Assembly: GCA_947476555.1 (NCBI GenBank)
Contig: CANJRI010000003.1
Coordinates: 22,536-86,535 of the forward strand
Length of the DNA stretch: 64,000 nucleotides
Source: Caulobacteraceae bacterium
GTDB lineage: Bacteria > Pseudomonadota > Alphaproteobacteria > Caulobacterales > Caulobacteraceae
Direction: 5' to 3'
Shown: piece after piece, positions 35,251-46,888 of the stretch
Numbering within the stretch: position 1 is the stretch's first letter
How the letters are laid out: every line of letters starts with the position of its first letter
Made by a program: the position numbers and the translations under genes
The notes under the pieces: generated by a model
Told to the model about the DNA's origin: nothing
The model's input: only the letters and a program-made list of their open reading frames with translations
Database searches by the model: none

Positions 35251-35637
35251 TCAGCCCGCCGCGTCCACGTTCTCGTTCCGGGGCTGCACAAGCGCTACGA
35301 CCGTCTCGGCGAATTCGTCGGGAGCGAACGGTTTTTCAATCAGCAACGCCCCGTCCACCCCATAGCGTTTCACCGGCTCAGGGTTGCCGGTTATGTACAC
35401 CACCTTCAGGCTCGGATTGATTTCACGCGCTTTGCGAGCCAGATCGAAGCCGGTTACGCCAACGCCAAGATTTATGTCGGTGACCAGGACGGCCATTTCC
35501 CTCGCCTCCTGCTCAAGGAGCGCTAGGGCCTCCTGGTCATCCAGCGCCGCCTTCACTTGCACCCCTCGCGACTGGAGCGCCTCCTGGATGATCTCCAGAA
35601 TCTCCGGCTCGTCGTCCACGATGAGTACTTGGGGCAT
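35251..35637 (-). CDS. Single-domain response regulator (CheY-like)
   Basis: 128 residues, only a receiver domain. The acidic pair is in LIVDDEPE, the phospho-acceptor Asp is in VTDINLG (about 53), the Thr is in YITGNPE and the Lys is in EKPFAPDEF. It has no output domain, so it acts by protein contact or as a phosphate sink. A cognate kinase is not adjacent; the hybrid kinase at 56290 is 20 kb away. GGAAA precedes the ATG. Confidence 0.9.
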   Translation of the reverse strand: MPQVLIVDDEPEILEIIQEALQSRGVQVKAALDDQEALALLEQEAREMAVLVTDINLGVGVTGFDLARKAREINPSLKVVYITGNPEPVKRYGVDGALLIEKPFAPDEFAETVVALVQPRNENVDAAG

Positions 35638-35778
35638 CGCATTTCCGCGCAGGCAGCATCAAGCGCCCGAGTTCTGGAGTGTCGGACTTCCGACATAACG
35701 TGCCATTTCCGCTCAGGTTCCCGGCCAGAAACCAGGCGCGGGTGGTTGTTGGAACGCCTACAGAACTGCCGTTATCCC

Positions 35779-35852
35779 CAAAATGAGTGGGCTCTCTCAT
35801 AAGCGGACCTTCCCAACGTCGCCCAAGGGTCGAAAGCCGACGTTCGCCGACC
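35779..35852. repeat. Degenerate GTCCGC-type repeat upstream of the SOS-type gene
   Basis: AAAATGAGTGGGCTC... AAGCGGACCTTCC is a divergent copy of the family, followed by an inverted ACGTTCGCCGACC-type tail. The rest of the 260-bp gap (35638-35899) shows only the promoter of the next gene. Confidence 0.45.
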
Positions 35853-35863
35853 CACCAAAAACC

Positions 35864-35899
35864 TTGACTCCCGCCCCGCTCTATGTTCTCGTTTTGTTC
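35864..35899 (+). promoter_or_regulatory. TTGAC promoter with a perfect LexA (SOS) box
   Basis: A -35 like TTGACT (35864-35869), 17-bp spacer and -10 region TCTCGT (35887-35892) are overlapped by GTTC-TCGTTTT-GTTC (35885-35899), an exact alphaproteobacterial LexA box GTTC-N7-GTTC. The box ends directly at the GTG start of the next gene. The same layout precedes the paralogue near 54543. Confidence 0.75.
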
Positions 35900-36445
35900 G
35901 TGTCCAACGCCGCCCCAGACCGCAACAGCGGAATCCTCCGCGAGCTGGCCGAGCTTGGCCTCTCGGTGGCGCGCGATCTGCAGGCCAGGGTGGCGGCGGC
36001 CGAAGACGACGCCACAGCCAACCAGCTCGCCCGCAGCTTCGAGCGAGTCTCGCGCTCCGTCCGCCATTGCCTGGCCCTGGAGGCCCGCCTGCTGGACGGC
36101 TTCCGCCGGCGCCTCGTCGAGGATCGCGAGCAGGTGGCCGAGGGGCGCCGCGCCGAGATAAGCCAACATCGCCACCGCGTCCGCGAGGCGATGGAGCATT
36201 TCGCCTTTACGGACCCCGAGGTCGGCGACACCGAGGTCGATTACATCCTGGAGCGGGCCGGCGCGTGGCTGGAGCGCGAGGTCGAGGCCCCGGACTTCCT
36301 CGACCTGCCCGTCGAGCAGCACATCGCCCGCCTGCGCCGCGCCCTGGGTCGCGACGGCGCCGCCGAGGAGGAAGAGGCCGAGGGCGACCCCGTTCCCGAA
36401 ACGGGGCCCAGCCTCTCGGACCTCCCCTGGCGAAGCTCGGCCTGA
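35900..36445 (+). CDS. SOS-type gene A: helical protein of unknown function (paralogue of 53986-54543)
   Basis: 181 residues, cytosolic and mostly helical: N-terminal LRELAELGLSVARDLQARVAAAEDD, the block LARSFERVSRSVRHCLAL, then EVGDTEVDYILERAGAWLERE and a C-terminal acidic tail ending SLSDLPWRSSA. About 48 of the first 60 residues are identical to the product of 53986-54543, and the tail SLxDLPWR is shared. I place the start at GTG 35900, the position matching the paralogue's ATG. A LexA box ends at the preceding base, so the mRNA is predicted to be leaderless and LexA-repressed. No domain family is recognised. Confidence 0.8.
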   Translation: MSNAAPDRNSGILRELAELGLSVARDLQARVAAAEDDATANQLARSFERVSRSVRHCLALEARLLDGFRRRLVEDREQVAEGRRAEISQHRHRVREAMEHFAFTDPEVGDTEVDYILERAGAWLEREVEAPDFLDLPVEQHIARLRRALGRDGAAEEEEAEGDPVPETGPSLSDLPWRSSA

Positions 36446-36450
36446 AGGAC

Positions 36451-36510
36451 CCTTCTCCCCTCGTGGGAGAAGGTGGACGCGAAGTGGCCGGATGAGGGGT
36501 CGCGCTCCCC
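36451..36510. repeat. CTTCTCCC/GGGAGAAGG repeat with GGATGAGGGG tail
   Basis: CCTTCTCCCCTCGTGGGAGA, then AGG and, 10 nt later, GGATGAGGGGTCGCG. It matches the left half of the element at 5814-5962. Confidence 0.7.
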
Positions 36511-36568
36511 CATCGACCCCGCCCAAGCTCCACTCTAGAACTCTCCCGACACTGCTTCGGAGAGCCCG

Positions 36569-37777
36569 TTGACGCGCGCCCTGATCCTCGCGGCCCTGAT
36601 CGCCGCCACCCCCCTGCCCGCCCTGGCCCAGGCCATCTCGCCAGCGGCCCGCGCCGCGCACCGCGACGCCGTCGTCATGGACAGCCATTTCGACACCCCG
36701 GCCCTGCTCGGCCGGCCGGGCTGGAGCATACTTGACCGTCACAGCCCCGAGATGGACGGCAGCCAGGTGGATTACCCGCGCATGGTCGAGGGCGGGGTGG
36801 ACGGGGGCTTCTTCGCGGTGTTCACCCCTCAGGGGCCGCGGACGCCGGAGGGCTATGCGGCGGCGCGGGACTTCGCGCTCTACCGGCTGACCGAGATCCG
36901 CGAGATGGCGGCGCGGCACAGCAAGGAATTCGCCCTCACCCTGACCGCCGACGAGGCCTTGGCGGCGGCGAAGGCGGGACGGAAATTCGTGATCCCGTCG
37001 ATGGAGAACAGCTATCCGGTGGGCAAGGACCTCAGCCTGATGCGGACCTTCCATCGACTGGGCGTGCGGGTGATGAGCCCGGCGCACCAGACCAACAACG
37101 ACCTGGCGGACAGCTCCACCGACCCCAAGGGGACCGAGTGGGGCGGCCTCTCGCCGCTGGGACGCCAATGGGTGGAGGAGGCCAACCGCCTGGGCGTGTT
37201 GATCGACGGCTCACACGCCACCGACCTCGCGGCCGAGCAAATGGCCGCCTATTCCCGCACGCCGATCATCATGACCCACTCGGGGGTGAAGGCGGTGTTC
37301 GACCACCCGCGCAACATCTCCGACCTGTTGCTCCGCTTCATCGCCCGGCGCGGCGGGGTGGTGCAGATCAACGTCTTCTCCAGCTACATGGTCGAGGGCG
37401 CGCCCGATCCCGCGCGAGCGGCGGCCCTGGCCGAGCTCAACCGCAAATATCCCGGCCCGCGCAATCAGGCCCGGCAGGTCGCCTATATCGCCGAGCGCGA
37501 GGCGATCGACCGGCGGCTGCCCGCGGCCCGCGCCAACATCGACCAGGTCATGGAGCACATCTTCCACGCCATCACCGTAGGCGGCATCGACGCCGTGGGC
37601 CTCTCGGGCGACTTCGACGGCGGCGGCGGGGTGGAGGGCCTCAACGACGTCACCGCCTATCCGATGGTGACGCAGAAGCTGATGGACGCCGGCTACACCA
37701 AGGAGGACGTGGCGAAATTCTGGGGCGGAAACGCCCTGCGTGTGCTGCGCCAGGCGCAGGAGGCTGCGGCCAAGTAA
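36569..37777 (+). CDS. Exported dipeptidase (membrane dipeptidase, peptidase family M19)
   Basis: 402 residues with a signal peptide (TRALILAALIAATPLPALAQA). Zinc ligands of the renal dipeptidase family are visible: HFD in MDSHFDTPAL, Glu in SMENSYP, His in DGSHATD and His in MTHSGVKAVFDHPRN, with Asp in GLSGDFDGGGG. Members cleave dipeptides, including D-amino acid or dehydro-dipeptides. The start is TTG at 36569 with GGAGAG about 5 nt upstream; no better start keeps the signal peptide. A periplasmic or lipid-anchored location is inferred. Confidence 0.9.
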   Translation: MTRALILAALIAATPLPALAQAISPAARAAHRDAVVMDSHFDTPALLGRPGWSILDRHSPEMDGSQVDYPRMVEGGVDGGFFAVFTPQGPRTPEGYAAARDFALYRLTEIREMAARHSKEFALTLTADEALAAAKAGRKFVIPSMENSYPVGKDLSLMRTFHRLGVRVMSPAHQTNNDLADSSTDPKGTEWGGLSPLGRQWVEEANRLGVLIDGSHATDLAAEQMAAYSRTPIIMTHSGVKAVFDHPRNISDLLLRFIARRGGVVQINVFSSYMVEGAPDPARAAALAELNRKYPGPRNQARQVAYIAEREAIDRRLPAARANIDQVMEHIFHAITVGGIDAVGLSGDFDGGGGVEGLNDVTAYPMVTQKLMDAGYTKEDVAKFWGGNALRVLRQAQEAAAK

Positions 37778-37834
37778 GAACTATCCGACGCTTCAGGAGT
37801 TTGTGACCGGCAGATCCACCGGGAGACCTCCTTC

Positions 37835-38500
37835 TTGCGTCAGCACGCCCTCGCCCTCGCGGCCGTCGTCAGCCTGTGCGCCGGCTCGGCCTTCGCCCAA
37901 TCCACCGGGGTGGCGGTGGGTGCCCAACTGGGCACGCCGGGCGTCGGCGCCTCGGTCCAGATGAAGGCCTCGGAGAGCCTGGTGCTGCGTGGCGACCTCG
38001 ACTGGATGCGGTTCGGTTACGACCGCGACTATTCGGGCGTGGAATACGACAGCAAGCTGAAGTCCTTCACCGGCGGCGCCTTCGCCGACTTCCATCCCGG
38101 CGGCGGGCCGCTGATGGTCAGCGCCGGCGCCTATTACGGCACGCGGAAACTGGACTTGGACGCCCGGCCCACGGGCACTGTGGACATCGGCGGCCAGAGC
38201 TTCACCCCCGCCCAGATCGGCGAGATCACGGGCGAGGCCAGGATGTCCAAGCTGCAGCCCTTTCTCGGCCTCGGCTACGACAACACCTTCTCCGGAACCG
38301 GTGGCTGGGGCTTCCGGGCCGTGGCCGGCGTCGCCTTCTCCAAGGATCCGAGCGTCGATCTGATCGCCAGCGGCGGGACGCTCGCCACCGACCCCAACTT
38401 CCAGGCCCGTCTGGCACAGGAGGAGGCCGACGTCCGCGACGACGCCCGCAGGCTGCGCTACTTCCCGGTGGTGCAGGTGGGGATCACCCGTCAGTTCTAG
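37835..38500 (+). CDS. Small outer-membrane beta-barrel protein
   Basis: 221 residues with a signal peptide (RQHALALAAVVSLCAGSAFAQ) and alternating amphipathic strands (VAVGAQLGTPGVGASVQM, LVLRGDLDWMRFGYD, LMVSAGAYYGTRKLDL, LQPFLGLGYDNTF, FRAVAGVAFS) ending VVQVGITRQF. The final Phe is typical of Bam-assembled barrels. The start is TTG with GGGAGA about 10 nt upstream. The gene is alone and its function is unknown. Confidence 0.75.
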   Translation: MRQHALALAAVVSLCAGSAFAQSTGVAVGAQLGTPGVGASVQMKASESLVLRGDLDWMRFGYDRDYSGVEYDSKLKSFTGGAFADFHPGGGPLMVSAGAYYGTRKLDLDARPTGTVDIGGQSFTPAQIGEITGEARMSKLQPFLGLGYDNTFSGTGGWGFRAVAGVAFSKDPSVDLIASGGTLATDPNFQARLAQEEADVRDDARRLRYFPVVQVGITRQF

Positions 38501-38764
38501 CCGAGAATCCCTGCCAGGTTTGACCGTTTGCGTACGGATTACGCTGTAAGCGCGCACGGGTGCGGCGCCGGACCTATCGCGCTCCCCTTCCCCGACTACA
38601 ACCAGTACTCCCCGACAGCGCCGGCGGCGGCTTCTGCTACGCTACGGTCAAGGTGACGTTCTGAGGCCAAGAAGGTATCCCTGGTCGCCCGCCATCATGG
38701 AACCTCGCATAGCGCGGACGATCCCAAGCCGCCGGCGGCCAAAGTTGAACCGGAGGAGAGCCCA

Positions 38765-41749
38765 GTGAAGCGTCCCGAACTCTTCATATCGCTCGCCATG
38801 GCCGTCGCGCTGGGCGCGAGCGGCGCGTCGGGGGCTCAGACCCCGCCGGACCCGCCCAGGCTTTCGCCCGGCGACGTCCGCGTCGATGTCACCGTCACCG
38901 AGGGCACGTCCATGGCGGTGTCGATCTCGCCGGACGGCGCCTGGGTGGTGAGCGATCTGGTGGGCAGCCTTTGGGTCACCCCGGCGGCAGGGGGTCCGTC
39001 GCGCCGCATCACCGATCTGTTCAGCGACGCCCGCCAGCCGGTGTGGTCGCCGGACGGGAAGACCATCGCCTATTTCGCCTTCAGCGACGGCGGCTACGAC
39101 CTTTGGACGATCAAGCCCGACGGCTCGGACAACAGGAAGCTGACCACGGGCGCCTACGACGACCGCGATCCGGCCTGGTCCCCCGACGGGACCAAGATCG
39201 CCTTCGCCTCGGACCGGGGCGAACCGGGCAAGGACAGCTACAATATCTGGACCCTGGAGGTCGCCACCGGGCGGCTGGCGCGGGTGACGAACAACGCCTT
39301 CGAAAATCGCCTGCCAACCTGGTCGCCGGACGGCAAGGAGATCGCCTACGCCAGCGCCCGCGGCCAGGTGTCGGCCATCTACGCGACTGCGCTGGGATCG
39401 CCGCAGGAGCGCGAGATGCGTCGTGTGGCGGGGGCGGTGACTGCGCCGTCCTGGGGACCATCAGGCCAGTTGGCCTATGTGGCGGCCGACGCCAAGTCCA
39501 GCCGTCTGGAGATCGACGGCAAGACCGTCTCGGGCGCCGAGAACGTCTTTCCGTTCCGCGTCTCGTGGCTGCCGAACGACGGCGGATTCTATTACGTGTC
39601 CGACGGCAAGATCCGAAAGCGCTCGGCCGGCGGCGCCGCGCCGAAGACGGTGGCGTTCTCCGCCGCGCTGGAGGTCACGCGGCCGGTCTACGACAAGGTC
39701 AAACGCGATTTCGACTCCACCGCCCCACGCAAGGTGCTGGGCATCCAGCGCCCGGCCCTGTCACCGGACGGAACCAAGATCGCCTTCGCGGCAGTCGGCG
39801 ACATCTACCTGGCCCCCGTGGCCGGCGGCGCGCCCGCCGAGAACCTGACCCGCGACGCGGCCGCCGATGAGGATCCCGCCTGGTCGCCGGACGGCTCGAA
39901 GCTGGTCTATTCGTCGGACAAGGGCGGCGGGTTCCTGCAGCTCTGGATTCGGGATGTCGTGTCCGGCAGGGACGCCCGGCTAACCAACCTCGATCTCCAG
40001 CCCCTGGAAGCGGTCTGGTCGCCGGACGGGACGCGGATCGCCTTCATCGCCGTCGACGGCATGTGGGGCGTTGGGCGGCTGGCGGTCGTCCAGGTGGCCG
40101 GCGGCGAGGTCACCTTCCTGAGCCCCAGCCTGGACCAGCCCGGCCGTCCGACCTGGTCGGCCGACGGCAAGCACGTGGCGGTAGGCCTGACGCTGCCGTT
40201 CTCGAAGAGCTTCCGGGAAGGCACCAACCAGATCGCGGTCTATCCCTCGGACCGGGCAGCCGACCCCATCTGGCGGGTTCCCGTCGAGAACCTTTCCATC
40301 GACACGCGGGGCGGCGGCGGCCCGGCCTGGTCGCCCGACGGCCAGAAGATGGCGGCGATCTACGAAGGCGTCCTGCGGATCTGGCCGGTATCGCCCGACG
40401 GCGCGCCGCTGGGGCCCCCTCGCAGCCTGACCTCGGAGATCGCCCACTCGCCTTCCTGGTCGGGAGATTCCAGGACCATCCTCTTCCAGTCGGACGCCAA
40501 GCTGAAGAGGGTCGATGTCGAGACCGGCCAGATCACCGAGGTCCCGCTGGATCTGACCTACACCCTGGCCAAGCCCGCGGGGCGGGTCGTCGTCCATGCC
40601 GGCAAGATGGTGGATTCGATCACCGACAGGACCCAGGCCAACGTCGACATCGTCATCGACGGCAACCGCATCGCCTCCGTCGGACCGCACGATCCGGCGC
40701 TTCACGCCGGCGGCGCCAAGGTGGTGGATGGCTCGAACCTGACGGCCATTCCCGGCCTGATCGAATTCCATACCCACACGCAGAAGGACTTCGGCGCAAA
40801 CTACTACAAGGCCTGGCTGGCCTACGGCGTCACCACCCTCCGCACCCCCGGCAACCAGGTCTACGAAGGGGTCAAGAACCGTGAGGAGAGCGAGGCCGGC
40901 GTCCTGATCGCCCCGCGCATCTACGCCACCGGCCAGCTGATGGAATGGCAGCGCGTCTACTACAAGATGGGCGTCGCCATCTCCGGGCCCGCCCACCTCG
41001 AACTCGAACTGAAGCGCGCCGCGGCGCTGAAGTATGACCTGCTGAAAAGCTACGTTCGCATGACGGACGTGGGGCAGCGCCGCATCACCGAGTTCGCCCA
41101 CAACGAGATGGGAGTCCCCGTGACCACCCACGAAATCTACCCGGCCGCGTTCACCGGCGTGGACTCCACCGAACACGTCGGCGCCACCAGCCGGCGCGGC
41201 TATTCGCCGAAGCAGGGGCCGCAGGGGCGCTTCTACCAGGATATGGTGGCGCTGTTCGGCGAGAGCCGGCGCGTGATCTCGCCCACCATTTTCGGCGGGG
41301 GCTTCGCTTTCATGCAGCGGCCTCCTGGGGGTGACGACGACCCACGACTGTCGCTCTATCCCGCGTGGGCCCGGGCCTTCGTGTACGGTGACATCGCGCC
41401 GGGGATCGCGGTCAGCCGCGCCGCCAACGCCGAGGCCGTCCACCGCATCCATGCGGCCGGAGCCCAGATCGTGGCCGGCACCGACACGTCGCTCGCGATC
41501 AAGATGCACGCCGAGATCGCCACCTATGTGCAGGGGGGGCTGACGCCCTTCCAGGCCCTGCAGTCGGCGACGGTCACCCCTGCGCAGGTCCTGGGCCTGG
41601 ACGCGGGCGTGATCGCAGCGGGCAAGCTTGCCGACATCATCCTGGTGGCCGGCGATCCTCGCCGGGACATCTCGGCGACCGCCAACGTCCGCAAGGTGAT
41701 CTCCAACGGACGGGTGTTCGACGTGGAGGACCTGATCGCCGGCAAGTAG
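38765..41749 (+). CDS. Exported amidohydrolase with N-terminal TolB-type beta-propeller
   Basis: 994 residues. A signal peptide (about 1-24) precedes a WD40-like PD40 propeller with many copies of WSPDGxxIA (for example PVWSPDGKTIAYF, PAWSPDGTKIAFA, PTWSPDGKEIAYA) over about 30-600. The C-terminal amidohydrolase domain follows, with NVDIVIDGNRIASVGPHD, the metal-site HTHT in IPGLIEFHTHTQKD, later His in VTTHEIYPAAF, Asp in VAGTDTSLAIK, and the terminal GKLADIILVAGDPRRDIS. The substrate is unknown; imidazolonepropionase- or prolidase-like roles are seen in relatives. GTG start with GGAGGAG upstream. Confidence 0.85.
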   Translation: MKRPELFISLAMAVALGASGASGAQTPPDPPRLSPGDVRVDVTVTEGTSMAVSISPDGAWVVSDLVGSLWVTPAAGGPSRRITDLFSDARQPVWSPDGKTIAYFAFSDGGYDLWTIKPDGSDNRKLTTGAYDDRDPAWSPDGTKIAFASDRGEPGKDSYNIWTLEVATGRLARVTNNAFENRLPTWSPDGKEIAYASARGQVSAIYATALGSPQEREMRRVAGAVTAPSWGPSGQLAYVAADAKSSRLEIDGKTVSGAENVFPFRVSWLPNDGGFYYVSDGKIRKRSAGGAAPKTVAFSAALEVTRPVYDKVKRDFDSTAPRKVLGIQRPALSPDGTKIAFAAVGDIYLAPVAGGAPAENLTRDAAADEDPAWSPDGSKLVYSSDKGGGFLQLWIRDVVSGRDARLTNLDLQPLEAVWSPDGTRIAFIAVDGMWGVGRLAVVQVAGGEVTFLSPSLDQPGRPTWSADGKHVAVGLTLPFSKSFREGTNQIAVYPSDRAADPIWRVPVENLSIDTRGGGGPAWSPDGQKMAAIYEGVLRIWPVSPDGAPLGPPRSLTSEIAHSPSWSGDSRTILFQSDAKLKRVDVETGQITEVPLDLTYTLAKPAGRVVVHAGKMVDSITDRTQANVDIVIDGNRIASVGPHDPALHAGGAKVVDGSNLTAIPGLIEFHTHTQKDFGANYYKAWLAYGVTTLRTPGNQVYEGVKNREESEAGVLIAPRIYATGQLMEWQRVYYKMGVAISGPAHLELELKRAAALKYDLLKSYVRMTDVGQRRITEFAHNEMGVPVTTHEIYPAAFTGVDSTEHVGATSRRGYSPKQGPQGRFYQDMVALFGESRRVISPTIFGGGFAFMQRPPGGDDDPRLSLYPAWARAFVYGDIAPGIAVSRAANAEAVHRIHAAGAQIVAGTDTSLAIKMHAEIATYVQGGLTPFQALQSATVTPAQVLGLDAGVIAAGKLADIILVAGDPRRDISATANVRKVISNGRVFDVEDLIAGK

Positions 41750-41760
41750 GCGCGGTGATG

Positions 41761-42213
41761 CTAGACGCCGACGCTGAAGATCGCTTGCCCACCGTCGGTT
41801 GCGACAAGCGACCAGCCATCCCGCGCCAGCAGGCCGGCGGCCGTGGAGGTGGCGGCATAGAGCCATCGGTAGCCCATCTGGGCCGCCGCCGGGCGGGACG
41901 CCATGATGAGCGCTGCGCCGATCCCCCGCCGCCGCAGAGGCGGGTTGGTCCACAAGCCCACCAGCCACGGCGTCAGGTGTGCGTAGCTGGCGATGGAGGT
42001 CGGCGCGATGGCGCAGGCGCCGACCGCCCTTCCCTCGGTTAGCGCGATCAGGCCGAGCGGCAATCCCTCGCCCGCCGCCCGCGCGGTCAGATCGGCCAAA
42101 GCATCGCCCGGACCCCCCGGCCCGTACCACTCGGGCCACTCCGCGAGGTAGCCCTCGGCGATCTCCGCGACCCGGTCAGGATGCCGATGAAGCAGGGCGA
42201 TCTCGAAACTCAT
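41761..42213 (-). CDS. GNAT family N-acetyltransferase
   Basis: 150 residues with a degenerate GNAT core: LAEWPEWYGPGGPG, LGLIALTEGRAVGACAI, the acetyl-CoA loop in NPPLRRRGIGAALIMA and WLYAATSTAAGLLARDGW. The substrate is unknown. I place the start at ATG 42213 because the LexA box at 42229-42243 would otherwise overlap the alternative ATG at 42237. The gene is divergent from uvrA and could share its SOS control. Confidence 0.75.
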   Translation of the reverse strand: MSFEIALLHRHPDRVAEIAEGYLAEWPEWYGPGGPGDALADLTARAAGEGLPLGLIALTEGRAVGACAIAPTSIASYAHLTPWLVGLWTNPPLRRRGIGAALIMASRPAAAQMGYRWLYAATSTAAGLLARDGWSLVATDGGQAIFSVGV

Positions 42214-42228
42214 CGCCGCACGGCCTTT

Positions 42229-42243
42229 GTTCCCCATGCGTTC
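42229..42243 (+). promoter_or_regulatory. LexA (SOS) box upstream of uvrA
   Basis: GTTC-CCCATGC-GTTC is an exact match to GTTC-N7-GTTC. It is 85 bp from the uvrA start and 16 bp from the divergent GNAT start. uvrA is a classical SOS gene, which makes the site credible. Confidence 0.8.
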
Positions 42244-42327
42244 TCGTGGTATCCACGACTTGCATGACTACATTAGCCCGTCCCGCCCCCGGACCTTCCG
42301 GCGGCGGCTGATTGTTTCCGGGACAAG

Positions 42328-45219
<2,892 letters not shown>

Positions 45220-45238
45220 ACTCCTTCCGAAAGGGAGG

Positions 45239-45850
45239 ATGCGGATGCTAATCTCTCGAAGGGGCCTCACGGCCGGGATCGGGCTGTCGCTGGCCGCGCC
45301 CCACGTCCTGGCGGCCGAGCTTACGCCCCGCCAGACCGAAGGGCCCTACTACCCCCTCACCCGCCCCGCCGATCAGGACTGGGACCTCACCCGCCTGCCG
45401 GGCCGCAGCGCCCGGGCGGAGGGCCAGGTGATCGAGGTGACCGGCCGGGTGCTGGATATCCAGGGCCGGCCGGTGGCGCGCGCCAAGCTGGACCTCTGGC
45501 AGGCCAACAGCCGGGGCCGGTACATGCATCCCGGCGACGGCGGCAACAGCGCGCCTCTCGACCCGAACTTCCAGGGCTCGGCGGTGATCCTCGCGGACGC
45601 CCAGGGCCGCTACCGGTTCCGGACCATCAAGCCGGCCCCCTACAGCGGGCGAACGTCGCACATCCATTTCATGATCTCTGGACGCGGCCGGCCGCTGACC
45701 ACGCAGATGTACTTTCCGGGAGAGCCGCTGAACGCACGCGACGGGATCCTGCGCGGATCGGGCGCGGAGGCGCGCGCCCTGATCGCTCTCGCGCAGCCCA
45801 GGACCGCTGACGGCGCCCTGGCCTATGCGTGGGACGTGCGGCTGGCCTAG
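45239..45850 (+). CDS. Exported intradiol ring-cleavage dioxygenase-like protein
   Basis: 203 residues of the protocatechuate/catechol intradiol dioxygenase fold with a short N-terminal signal (SRRGLTAGIGLSLAAPHVLA, Tat-like). Fe(III) ligand candidates are Tyr in GRYMHPGD and GRYRFR and His in RTSHIHF. The N-terminal TEGPYYP and DLWQANSRG segments are family marks. Activity on catechols outside the cytoplasm is inferred; lignin-type secreted dioxygenases have a similar domain. An in-frame ATG lies 6 nt after the first. Confidence 0.8.
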   Translation: MRMLISRRGLTAGIGLSLAAPHVLAAELTPRQTEGPYYPLTRPADQDWDLTRLPGRSARAEGQVIEVTGRVLDIQGRPVARAKLDLWQANSRGRYMHPGDGGNSAPLDPNFQGSAVILADAQGRYRFRTIKPAPYSGRTSHIHFMISGRGRPLTTQMYFPGEPLNARDGILRGSGAEARALIALAQPRTADGALAYAWDVRLA

Positions 45851-46761
45851 GCGGCTGTGGCCGGCGGCGACGTGCTGGGATCCTTCAGCGCCCGATAGGC
45901 GAAGGCGCCGGGCGCCGCGAGGACCGCGTAATACATGGCGGTGAAAAGGCTACCGATCAGCACGTAGGCGATCATGAACGGGCTGGCGTAGCTACTTGCC
46001 GTAACCTCCCGCGCACGCAGGATAGCCACGAGATCAGCAACCTCGCCCCCCGTGGCCATCATGGCCGCCAAGGAGAGGCAGAAGAACACCACCAGGGTGA
46101 CGACAGCCAGCACGACCAGGCAGCAAACCGCCAGGAGATACGCCCCCCCGAGCCGCCAGAATTGCCCACGTGTCATCGCCCAGGACTCGAATACCGCCAG
46201 CTTGCCCCGATCAAAGGTGATCACCGGCGCCAGGGACATCCTGATGCCAACGAAGATGAGCAGGCCGAGGGAAAACAGTTCAGCGACGGCAAGGACGAAC
46301 GTCGTCGCCGCCTCGCCGGCGATCGAGGCCAGCAAGCCAAGGAGCGCCACGCCAAGCTGCACGATGGCGATCAGGAAGACGGCGAGTACGAGGTAGATCA
46401 GGGTCAATCCCATCAGCCGGAGTTCGTCGCCGCCGAACCTCAGATAGCTGAACCTGTCGCCCACCGGCCTTAGCAGTATGCGGTAGACGGCGGCCGCCAT
46501 CATGCATTGGACGGACAGGCCGAAGACGAGGAGCGGAGAAAGCACGAGAAGCGCTTGCATCAGCGCGCCAGGATCGATCGCGCCGTCGGCCTCCAGCGAC
46601 TGCAGGGCAGCCCTGCCATCGGCCGGCATGTTGATCGTGATCACCGCCCCGGCGACGCTGATCAGCAAGGCGAACAGCGTCCAGGCGAGCAGCGCCTTGG
46701 GACGTTCGCGCGTCAGGCGGAAGCCCTCGAGGGCGGCGTCGCTCGGAGAAAATCCAGCCAT
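45847..46761 (-). CDS. Integral membrane protein, six-helix, hypothetical
   Basis: 304 residues with about six hydrophobic segments ([124 protein letters not shown]). It resembles the YciC/DUF-type membrane proteins in topology, without a named family. The last codons overlap the dioxygenase gene end by 4 nt on the other strand. Confidence 0.7.
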   Translation of the reverse strand: MAGFSPSDAALEGFRLTRERPKALLAWTLFALLISVAGAVITINMPADGRAALQSLEADGAIDPGALMQALLVLSPLLVFGLSVQCMMAAAVYRILLRPVGDRFSYLRFGGDELRLMGLTLIYLVLAVFLIAIVQLGVALLGLLASIAGEAATTFVLAVAELFSLGLLIFVGIRMSLAPVITFDRGKLAVFESWAMTRGQFWRLGGAYLLAVCCLVVLAVVTLVVFFCLSLAAMMATGGEVADLVAILRAREVTASSYASPFMIAYVLIGSLFTAMYYAVLAAPGAFAYRALKDPSTSPPATAA

Positions 46762-46888
46762 TCAAGTCCCTTGGGCCGCGCGCCTCAGGCGGCGACTCGT
46801 ACGGCCCCGGGGGTCAAATTGGGGCGCCGTCCCGGCACCGGCAAGGCCCCGCTCGCGATTGTCGGCGATCGTTGCTAATCAGCCGCCC

